Shown here in pieces: positions 56,401 through 64,000 of a stretch of DNA of 64,000 nucleotides; positions within the stretch are counted from its first letter, which is position 1; every line of letters begins with the position of its first letter. The translations under genes were made by a program, and so were the position numbers. Under the pieces are notes generated by a model that was not told the origin of the DNA, ran no database searches, and was given only the letters and a program-made list of their open reading frames with translations. Source of the DNA: Akanthomyces muscarius (lineage: Eukaryota; Ascomycota; Sordariomycetes; Hypocreales; Cordycipitaceae); assembly GCF_028009165.1 (NCBI RefSeq), contig NC_079241.1, positions 3,100,001 to 3,164,000 on the forward strand, written 5' to 3'.

Positions 56401-58824
56401 CGCGCACAATCACACGGCTTATGACTGGACTCGAATTCCCGGTGGCGTTCTTTAGTTCGTTTTGTGTAGAGCAGGTGTTGAAAGTCGCTACCAACCACGA
56501 GCCTTCTGCACACTCATTACGTGGCCCTACAGTCGAGGACCAAAACTACTGGCAAGCTTACAAGAGCCTTGCATATGAGCGCTCACGCGTTGCACAAGTC
56601 TGCTTCTGGTTCGCGTCCCCAGCTCGATGTTGAAGTACCGATACGGTGTAGCATAAAGGCACAAAACCACCGCCAACGAGGTTCAAAAGCGCAACTAGCA
56701 GAGCTGGCGTTGGTAGCCTTGCCCATTGTCATGACCACACCGTCGAAACAACCAACCAATCATTCCTGGGCGTAAGCGCCGAAATTACTGGCTCAGGCAA
56801 TCACCCCACCAGGACCCTGTAGGGCTCAGCTTATTGACTAGGGTAGATTATGAGCACAGCCAAACCTCTGGAAGCCAACGCTGTTTTCTTGGCAGTTGAA
56901 AACCGAGACCTGCATATGGTAAAGACGAGTCGGCAATCACTGGATGGCCGAGAGTCAACCAGGCGGCCACCCCATGGGGCGGCTACAAGTACGACTGACG
57001 GCGTATATTGCTGCTCAAGCTTGAACAAGTCGGCTCGGGAGGACATCAAGTGATGAATCACGAGCGGCACCTCTTTGAAGTAGAGTGGTGGAAAAGACGG
57101 TGTGGAGAGGGTGCGCCGTCTGCATCTTGTCAACTCAATCACCAACACCGGTACGATTGTGGACCGATGGTGGCCGTTGCATCTTGCCCGGTGAAAGCCG
57201 CATCGACCAGCCTGCTCAGAGGAGATTAGTGCTCGTTGGACGCAAAGTCGGAGAAGTTACCGTCGAGATGATCAGCTGGCTCGTGATGGCTTGCTGTTCA
57301 TCTAGTTTGACATCTGCAAAGCTGATTCGCCCAGGTCGATAGAGCACATGCCAAGAGCGACTAGCAAGTGACCTGCTGCATCTGGAATCATTTCGAGATG
57401 CATTTACCAACGGCCCCGAGTTGACGCATGGCTCCCGGCGTTTGTGCCAGCGCCACTTGGTTCTCGACGTTGGCCCACGACGGGACCGGGCCGCTCATGT
57501 GGCTCCAGCCCTTGGCAAATGGATTTTTCAGCAAGGCATTCTTAGGGACTACCCGGCGATGCGCACCTGCTCATCTAAAATGAGTTTTCAGAATCTTGAT
57601 AACTCCTGCAGTGACATACTATGCTGTCGGAAGATGCTCGATCTGGAAGTCCGTAAAACTGGCCACTGTGAGTCGCAAGCTTCCAAAGCTATACGCCCAG
57701 CAAGATTTGCTCTAACAAAGTTTAGTCACGACACGAGCCCCGAATTTAGGCTGCCCACGGCGAAACGAGGCACACGCATCGGCAACAAACGGATAGGTTG
57801 GCATGAAGAGGCGCTCTTCAACATCCCTTGTACCGACGCGGGGTAACCTGCACGGCCTGAATGCGACTTTGAGAACCCCGCGATGTATTGGCTGCGCGGG
57901 CTGCGTAAATTTACACGACAGCACTGCTGTCAGTCGAACGAATGTGAATGGACCCTAGGCAACGAACCGCAAAGCACACGAAAGACCTGGCCCAAGATCG
58001 CTTACATTCGACCCGCAACACGGCACGCTCAAGTCGCACATGCTCGCGCGGTCCGGTAGAGCCATTGACGAGTAACCGATACGCCTATACGTGCTCTGTT
58101 ATGACGCTTTGTACCGGAAGTGGAGTCCATCTTGTGGAGAGACTCGGCAGTCGGGGCACGAAGCGTTGCATCGACCAGCAGAAAGCGTTTCCACCCGACA
58201 TCTCGAAAGTCCATCTAGTCCGATAGGGCCCTGGCGTTATCCGTTGGATTCCGGTCTGGTGGAAGATGCCATTGGACGACGGCCCTGACACGTCATGGAC
58301 AGCCACTGGTATCGAAAACATGGGCAAACGGGAAACGGCAAAGCGGGCAGAAAAATGGGCGCGCAAGCCAATGGCTGTCTGTCGGCGCACCGCACGTGTA
58401 TAATGGGCTTTTTTTCTTCATGTGCCGGCACATGGCGCAGCTTGAGCCGTCGCCGCCCGCCATTGGCGTAAAATGGCGAGCTTTTGCCTATGAACCGTCA
58501 AGAATGGCCACGCATGCAGGGAGCAGCCACGGTTTGACAGCATAGAGGCGACTTTTTTTTTTGTTCTTTTTTTTCAGGAGGTGTCGGACGGAACCCCGGG
58601 TTTTTTCTTAGCGTCCAGATGCACACTGTGCGACTGGGCTGTGAGCTTTCCCTGGGTGTGCGACGCAGTCTGTCGTAATCGTCAGCATCCCTAGTAATTC
58701 TTTACACGGGTCGCACGGCCCTTGCTAATCCCATGTCGTAGCTGACGCAACCGAGAAACAAAAATCACTAATTTCACCCACATCTCCATGGTTTCATCCA
58801 CCGACTGGTATTTTGTGGGTGTGG

Positions 58825-58840
58825 GAGAGAGAGAGAGAGA
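58825..58840. repeat. (GA)8 microsatellite
   Basis: Eight GA units about 20 bp upstream of the TATA-like box of the small gene at 59117. GA/CT tracts are common near fungal core promoters. Confidence 0.8.
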
Positions 58841-58861
58841 ACCTTGTGTGACTGGACCCGG

Positions 58862-58870
58862 CATAAAAGG
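58862..58870 (+). promoter_or_regulatory. TATA box of the small gene at 59117
   Basis: CATAAAAGG about 250 bp upstream of the ATG, followed by a long C/T/A-rich leader ending ACGCAACATG. Typical of strongly or conditionally expressed fungal genes. Confidence 0.55.
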
Positions 58871-59116
58871 ACCTGCATGGCCCGCCTCTTATTCCAACAG
58901 CCATTCTTTTCTGCTCTAGACTCAAGCCTCGACAAAGATACTTTTTGCGTTTATCTGATACCCAAAATTTTCTATTCTTCTTTCAACCTTTCAACTCTGC
59001 ATCTGTCAAAAACAAACATTTCTCCAACGCCGCCGCAGCACAGCCTCTTGCTCTGCTACTTCTACACAACTCCATACCTACCTCGACAGGCTTCACATAC
59101 ACACGCAACACGCAAC

Positions 59117-59449
59117 ATGTCTTCCATCAGCCAGAACACGTTCCTCACACTCTCTCCCGAGATCCGGCCCGCGCCCGCCCAGCCCGCCGCCGCTCGCTCC
59201 CCCACGCAGCAGAGATTCCTCTCCCTCGCGCCGGACGTGTCGGCCTCGCACCCGCGCGCCCAGCGCGCCCGCGCCGACAGCGACGCCGCCTCCTCCCTGT
59301 CCGGCGGCGGCGGCAGCCCGACGCTCTCTGCCGTCGACGCGGCCGTGCCCGTCTCCAACACGCGCGTGCTCAAGCTCAGCCCCGTGCACTGGGGCGCGCA
59401 CGAGGAGGTGCACCAGGCCGACTACCACGACCTTCCCCAGTCTGCCTAG
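59117..59449 (+). CDS. 110-residue protein with three L-x-L-[SA]-P repeats, function unknown
   Basis: An intronless frame from the ATG at 59117 to TAG at 59447-59449. The sequence is Ala/Pro/Ser-rich. It carries three spaced copies of one short motif: FLTLSPEIR (residues 9-17), FLSLAPDVS (34-42) and VLKLSPVHWG (near 88-97). A His/Asp/Glu-rich end follows (GAHEEVHQADYHDLP). No signal peptide or membrane segment. Codons are strongly GC-ending, and a TATA box and long leader precede it, so I regard it as real and probably regulated. Similar short proteins with a LKLxPVHxGxH ending occur, as I recall, in other filamentous fungi without known function. The frame is open upstream to 58844, but the leader-like composition argues against an earlier start. 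Confidence 0.7.
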   Translation: MSSISQNTFLTLSPEIRPAPAQPAAARSPTQQRFLSLAPDVSASHPRAQRARADSDAASSLSGGGGSPTLSAVDAAVPVSNTRVLKLSPVHWGAHEEVHQADYHDLPQSA

Positions 59450-61028
59450 AGCGGAAAGAGGGACTGCGGAAGGGTGTCCATGACGGGAGAGCCTGGGCCG
59501 CTGGAATGACAGCCGGGGGTGGTGGAACAAGCTTGTCGCAAAGTCTAATACAACCTTAACCATGGTCTGTTTGAGACACAATCTCACCTCGTTGCTCTAA
59601 CACGGCATGTGTGAGGGACAGGGGGGGGTTGCGAAAGAGCCCGGGGAAAAGAGAAAAGAGCCTGAACTTGCATCGAAAGCACTATTGATTTTTTTTTAAA
59701 CGTCTTCTTGTCACTTTACATGGAAAACTGCTCCATGAAGAAAATGAATGCATCATATCAATGCATAGGTACGACACACTGGCAGATTGAAGCCCAGAAA
59801 CTGAAATGAGAATATAATAATACAAAATGAATCTACCATCAAAACTATTCAAAACAATATGCACATTGCATGACTCGTATACAATCTTGAAGATGGCCAG
59901 TTGCCAGCTCAACAATAATGGTCCCTTCTGTTGAGCGCTCGCCTTCATACATCATCTCGCACAGTCGGTAGGGTCGTACCGAAGCCACGGGGCTGTCTTA
60001 CAGGATCTCAGGCCGTGACGGGACCCCCTGCCATGCTTATCTCTTTTCCAGCACACTGCGTTACAGATTTCGGGCATCCGCTTCTAGATGCCCGCACACC
60101 ATGTGACCTGCTGTTTCTTGGCATCATTTCTTTTCCCCTTTTATCCTTTGTGCGCAGCGCACATTCCCAGGCGGTGAAAGATGAGCAGGGAACCTGTCAC
60201 GTCGCGCGGTTTGAGGGGGCCGGATTTGCATTGCACGCAACAGGAAAAAAAGCCTGCCGATGGTCATCAGATACCGCCCGTGTCTCCAATGATTTCCGCC
60301 CTGGCCCCTCTTGGAGTCAAGTTACATGGCTTAGATCGCCAAGTAGATGGCAGATTCCGCCACCGAGGCGGTAGCGTCTGCGGCCCTCCGGCTTTAGTCA
60401 GACTCTACTGCCCAACCCAAGTCCCTGCGTCGCGGAATGACATAGCCCAGTATGAGTTGGCACTCCTCAAAATAAAGCCATGGGGAGAGATATGTTTGCA
60501 GTTTGGACTATCCGAATCCAGTGTAATGGTGTCATCCCACCAAACGTGCCTGTAAACGTGCATCCGCTTACATGGCCTGAGCGCAGATCTGACGAGATTG
60601 CTGTCGTCGGATGGCAATATGGGTGCCACCCCTGCCACGAGGTGCGTAAGCTTTTTTTTTTGTCTCGTCCTTGTTTGCCAGCAACTATTGGTCCTTTCCC
60701 CGTGGAACAACATATTACTCTCCCCCAGTTATTCTAGGCCGTCCCGGCAGAACCGATTCAGGCATGCCAAGATGACCGAGCAACCCAGCACAGCCAGACT
60801 TGGCAAACGGGATTCGCAAGTGAGACATGCACTTGCTTCACTGATAAGCCAGCCGCACATGGTGCCAAGGTACTCGTGCCTACTGGTAGATATGCGTTGT
60901 GTCGCAGACAGATGGCTAGGCAACCATACCTATCCCTCGCACTGTGCAACATGACATCTCAGGCGTCCTGAAAGTAGATGCGGGATAAGCAAGAGTGACG
61001 TAGGTAGTCGCACACGTCTAGAGTATCT
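59450..61028. other. Convergent intergenic region, 1.6 kb
   Basis: Lies between the converging stops of the 59117 gene and the F-box-like gene. It is AT-rich around 59680-59900 (probable 3' UTR). No supported gene. Confidence 0.5.
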
Positions 61029-61925
61029 CTAAGCCCGGCCGAGACGAGGTGCGGCCTCCGACCATGTAGCTGCCGTCTTGACTCCTTTAGGATCCAAAAC
61101 CTCCCGAACAATAGCCTGCCAGTCAACTGCAGCAGTTGAAGGGCCTTTTCCTCCTTGATGATCACACTTCAAGTCTCTGCTATGATACTTGCACCACGCG
61201 GGTGGGTGTCTTTTCGATAAAAATAGTCGCGACGTTTCGAGATCTGGATCTGCCAAAACCTGGAAGAAGCCCCTCAGCGGCGGCTTCGTAAATATGACCG
61301 CATCCCCCCCTGAAGAAAGACTTGATAAATTGGGGCTTGTCGCCCGGAAAAAGTTCCTGGGCCTGACATCGGGATGTTGATACAATAGTGTGATGCTCAG
61401 AGAAGCAAGATTCCCGGCGAGAATCATGTCAGAAAGCACCGGCGTAACAATTTGGTCGATCCATCCGCGGTGGCGTCCCACCTCCAGCACAAAGGTACGT
61501 ATACGTCGCCGCGCCGAGGGTGTAACAAAGAGCTGCAGCTTGCCCATTTCTCGCCTCTCCTCAGCAGCCAGAGAGTCTGGCACATCGGCCGGGTCTGCAA
61601 AAAGAGCTGGTTCTGTACGCGCCCGCCCGGAAGCATCACTGTGATAGTATGTCTGCAGCATCTTGGCCTGAGGTGCGCCGTGCCTTCCGGACACTATAGA
61701 CATTTTGAAAGTGTTTAGGCTGTAAAGCATCGGGCAGGCGATTGCGTGCAGGTGCGGATGCACGAGGAGGACCAACCTCGCAGCCTCCAGCTGGTCGCTA
61801 AGCCCTCCGTGATTTGAACACGGACATAGCTCGATTGCCGTATCGAACTTGACCAGCTGAGCTAAAATGAGAGCCAGGACATCGACAGGCAAGTCGAGCA
61901 GATTCATGGGCTGACGCTGTGCCAT
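61029..61925 (-). CDS. F-box-like protein
   Basis: A single-exon frame of 298 residues starting at the ATG at 61925 (MAQRQPMNLL); the frame is open further upstream but only from a TTG. Residues 7-30 (MNLLDLPVDVLALILAQLVK) fit the first helices of an F-box, which binds Skp1 in SCF ubiquitin ligases. The rest resembles fungal F-box-associated or leucine-rich regions (ARLVLLVHPHLHAIACPMLY, RIRTFVLEVGRH, LASLSITLLYQHPD) but without clear repeats. Target unknown. A GTAAGC donor lies just upstream of the ATG, so a spliced leader is possible. Confidence 0.65.
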   Translation of the reverse strand: MAQRQPMNLLDLPVDVLALILAQLVKFDTAIELCPCSNHGGLSDQLEAARLVLLVHPHLHAIACPMLYSLNTFKMSIVSGRHGAPQAKMLQTYYHSDASGRARTEPALFADPADVPDSLAAEERREMGKLQLFVTPSARRRIRTFVLEVGRHRGWIDQIVTPVLSDMILAGNLASLSITLLYQHPDVRPRNFFRATSPNLSSLSSGGDAVIFTKPPLRGFFQVLADPDLETSRLFLSKRHPPAWCKYHSRDLKCDHQGGKGPSTAAVDWQAIVREVLDPKGVKTAATWSEAAPRLGRA

Positions 61926-62679
61926 GATTGATGTGCGAAGACCGAGCAAGTGAGCCAAGGCTTACCGAACAGGACTGTGCCGTGCTGAACAGCCATCGTT
62001 CTCATCAAGAACAAAAGCCTGCCGCAGGGTAGAAGGTCTTGTGCCGTACTTGCGCAAGGTTGTTGGACAATCTGCTTGCTGTTAAGATTCTGATGCAGAA
62101 GCAGAGTTCGCCTTCGCAGCGGGGGTCGGGCACCACTGGGGACTACATTACAGAAGGCGCGACCGTCAGCGCTACCCCGCGAACAGCCACGATATTAATG
62201 CATCCGTACTATACACAAGGATAATCATGCGCAACTTGAAAATGAACAAATAAAATTCGTATATTGGTCATTCTACCGAGTCTATTCATGCTCACAGGTC
62301 ACCCGCGTTTCGTTGCTCGTCACAAGGCCCGCCGGCTCAAGCACTTTGGGCTTCCAGTGCCTTTGAACGACGCAGCATAGACAATCTATCCCATCGCAGA
62401 TATGAAGATGCAGATTTTTTTTTTTCCTTTTTGCTTGCTTCTCATGTCTCTCGGGTCAAATTTCACCCACTCCCTGTTGAACTTTTTCGTTATATAAATG
62501 ACATTTTGGTAAACCGAACATCAAGACGTGGCAGAAGTGCCATCCAGAGATTTTCCTTGAACACCTGGTCCGTTTCAGCGCTTCATACAGAAAAACAGCC
62601 GTGCTTCCTCCAGCATTCATTAAACCATCATCAGCAGCTTATCAAAGGTGCCGCCAATGGGTTGAGCCAGGTGAAACAT
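61926..62679. other. Intergenic region between the F-box-like gene and the SSB Hsp70
   Basis: A 754-bp stretch containing the F-box gene promoter and the Hsp70 3' UTR (AT-rich and T-rich near 62410-62520). No gene is seen. Confidence 0.55.
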
Positions 62680-64000
62680 TTATCGGGAGGTCATGGCCTT
62701 GGTGACAAGACGCTTGAGGGTGAGCTCCTGCTTCTTGAGCTCGTCGGCAGAAGACTCGTTGAGCTCGAGAGCGGCCATGGCATCGCTCATGGCGGCCTCG
62801 ATCTTCTCCTTCTGGCCACGCTTCATCTTGAGGGACAGAGTCTGGTCAGAGACAATCTCCTCAACACGGCCAATGTAGGACTCGAGCTGCTGCTTAGCCT
62901 CGAAGCGCTTGCTGAAAGCCTCATCGTTGCTCTTGAAAGCCTCGGCGTCGTTGACCATCTTCTCAATCTCGGCGGTGGAGAGCTTGCCGACAGAGTTGCT
63001 GATGGTAATGTTGGCACTGCGGCCGGAGGTCTTCTCAGTGGCAGTGACCTTCAGGATACCGTTGACGTCGACCTCGAAGACACACTCAAGGACGGCCTCA
63101 CCAGCGCGCATGGGAGGGATGGGAGCCAAGGTGAATTCACCGAGAGAGGTGTTGTCCTCGCAGTTGACACGCTCGCCCTGGAAGACAGGGAACTGAACTG
63201 TCTGCTGGTTGTCGGCGACAGTAGTGAAAGTGCTGTAAAAAGATTGTTAGCGAACTGCATGGAAGTCGTGATTGTAGCCTTGAGAGTACTTGGGTGTGGG
63301 AAAAGTTTGTCGTGCCGTTTAGAGAAGTGGAGGGTCAAGAAAATGAATAAATCAGTGGAAACGAGTGGGACAAGATGAGGCGAGTCATTCTTGTTTTTCT
63401 TATTTTGCCTTATTGCCATTATTTTTCTTATCAAGAAGAATAAAGAAAAATAAGAGCGAGAAGAAAAAATAAGAATAGCAGGTTGTGATAGTGGTGATAG
63501 TGGAAGCAAAGTAGATTTTCGAAACAAGACCGTCGAAATAAATCAACCAGTGGCACGAACAAAGTCAAAGCAATTTCCGAGGTGCGTGGCCAACATCTTA
63601 CGAAACAAATGTTTCCAAATATAAAGGCATACACAAAGGTCGAGAGCAAAGACTGTGGAAAAGTGGATCATGGTTGGTGATGCCTTCACGCCACGCTTGA
63701 GGCCGAGAATTGCACCAACAACTCCAAAATAAATGCAGGGAAATCGCGAAAATGAAATTGAGACAGAAAATGGGGTTTATATACCGTTTCTTGATCGAGG
63801 GCACTGTGGTGCCGCGCGGAACTACGGGAGCAAAGATATTGCCCTCCATAGCGACACCGAGAGACAGGGGAACGACGTCGAGGAGCAGGAGATCAGCGGC
63901 GTCAGACTCAGCAGCCTTTCCAGTCAATAATCCTGCCTGGACCGCAGCGCCGTATGCGACAGCCTCATCGGGGTTGATGCTCTTCTCGAGCTTCTTGCCG
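62680..64000 (-). CDS. ssb1: Ribosome-associated Hsp70 of the SSB type, 3' part
   Basis: The gene is cut by the right edge. Two exons are visible, 64000-63785 and 63232-62680, separated by a 552-nt intron (GTATAT donor, TTTTTACAG acceptor). The first encodes the end of the ATPase domain ([20 protein letters not shown]). It continues through the linker [14 protein letters not shown] into the start of the substrate-binding domain ([13 protein letters not shown]). The second carries [34 protein letters not shown] and a helical lid ending [11 protein letters not shown]. Lack of an EEVD end and close agreement with yeast Ssb1/2 place it among SSB chaperones, which assist nascent chains at the ribosome. 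The intron is five to ten times longer than nearly all others in the window. Confidence 0.93.

Larger units (their letters stand above)
52386..59116. other. 6.7-kb gene-poor region
   Basis: Holds the promoter of the cysteine-rich gene on its left and, presumably, a long upstream region of the small gene at 59117 on its right. Between about 54900 and 56460 several overlapping frames of 130-320 codons stay open on both strands, but they lack ATG starts, codon bias or domains. A partial copy of the TACCTAGGTAGG motif is at 54893. No RNA gene was recognised. Confidence 0.5.

Noticed and set aside
63233..63784. snoRNA inside the SSB intron
   Set aside because: No convincing paired C (RTGATGA) and D (CTGA) boxes or ANANNA/ACA layout by eye; kept only as a question about intron length.
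1..64000. CRISPR arrays, prokaryotic operons, Shine-Dalgarno sites, riboswitches
   Set aside because: The sequence is eukaryotic (spliceosomal introns, Zn2Cys6 regulator, RPB1), and no regularly spaced direct-repeat array was seen.

Overview
This window is nuclear DNA of a filamentous ascomycete (Pezizomycotina). Most genes carry short GT-AG introns of about 48-120 nt with CTAAC/CTGAC-like branch points, and the housekeeping set is fungal: HRD3, UNG1, MSB1/Mug8, THG1, SWD1, RPB1 and an SSB-type Hsp70. I infer a Sordariomycete, probably Hypocreales, from the general look of the proteins; no single marker in the window proves this.

Layout. 0-12 kb is housekeeping: a mitochondrial MidA/NDUFAF7-type methyltransferase, alanyl-tRNA synthetase, a small acidic protein, an RCR-type membrane protein and the ERAD factor HRD3. 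12.7-25.9 kb is an accessory block: class III aminotransferase, cupin dioxygenase of the 2,4'-dihydroxyacetophenone dioxygenase type, Zn2Cys6 regulator, tandem SnoaL/NTF2-like protein, MFS transporter and amidase-signature hydrolase. It contains no PKS or NRPS gene, so it looks catabolic or detoxifying rather than biosynthetic. 26.5-48.4 kb returns to core genes: UNG1, MSB1-like, a DUF726/TMCO4-type lipase-like membrane protein, a TMA23-like G-patch protein, THG1, SWD1 and RPB1. 48.4-59.1 kb is gene-poor (10.7 kb). I can support only one very small gene inside it, a 52-residue cysteine-rich protein at 52.2-52.4 kb that is below ordinary ORF-length cut-offs. A second small TATA-driven gene follows at 59.1 kb, then an F-box-like protein. 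The 3' part of the SSB Hsp70 gene, with an unusually long intron, runs off the right edge.

The observation I rate highest is in the accessory block. The aminotransferase promoter and the bidirectional MFS/amidase promoter share an identical 17-bp element, GTCGGGTTCTCCCGATG. Its core is a TCGG-N6-CCGA dyad, the class of site bound by Zn2Cys6 dimers, and a Zn2Cys6 gene lies in the middle of the block. The cupin/regulator intergenic region carries an array of GTCGG half-sites, the last three at 11-bp spacing. Together these suggest one co-regulated pathway under the resident regulator. The likely chemistry is amide hydrolysis, amino-group transfer and oxidative cleavage of an aryl ketone-like intermediate, with transport by the MFS protein. 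The substrate cannot be read from sequence.

Other points of interest are an in-frame 113-residue arginine-rich extension upstream of the cytosolic start of alanyl-tRNA synthetase (probable dual cytosol/mitochondrion isoforms) and the 552-nt SSB intron. Splice junctions were assigned by eye from splice consensus, reading frame and family similarity. They are predictions.
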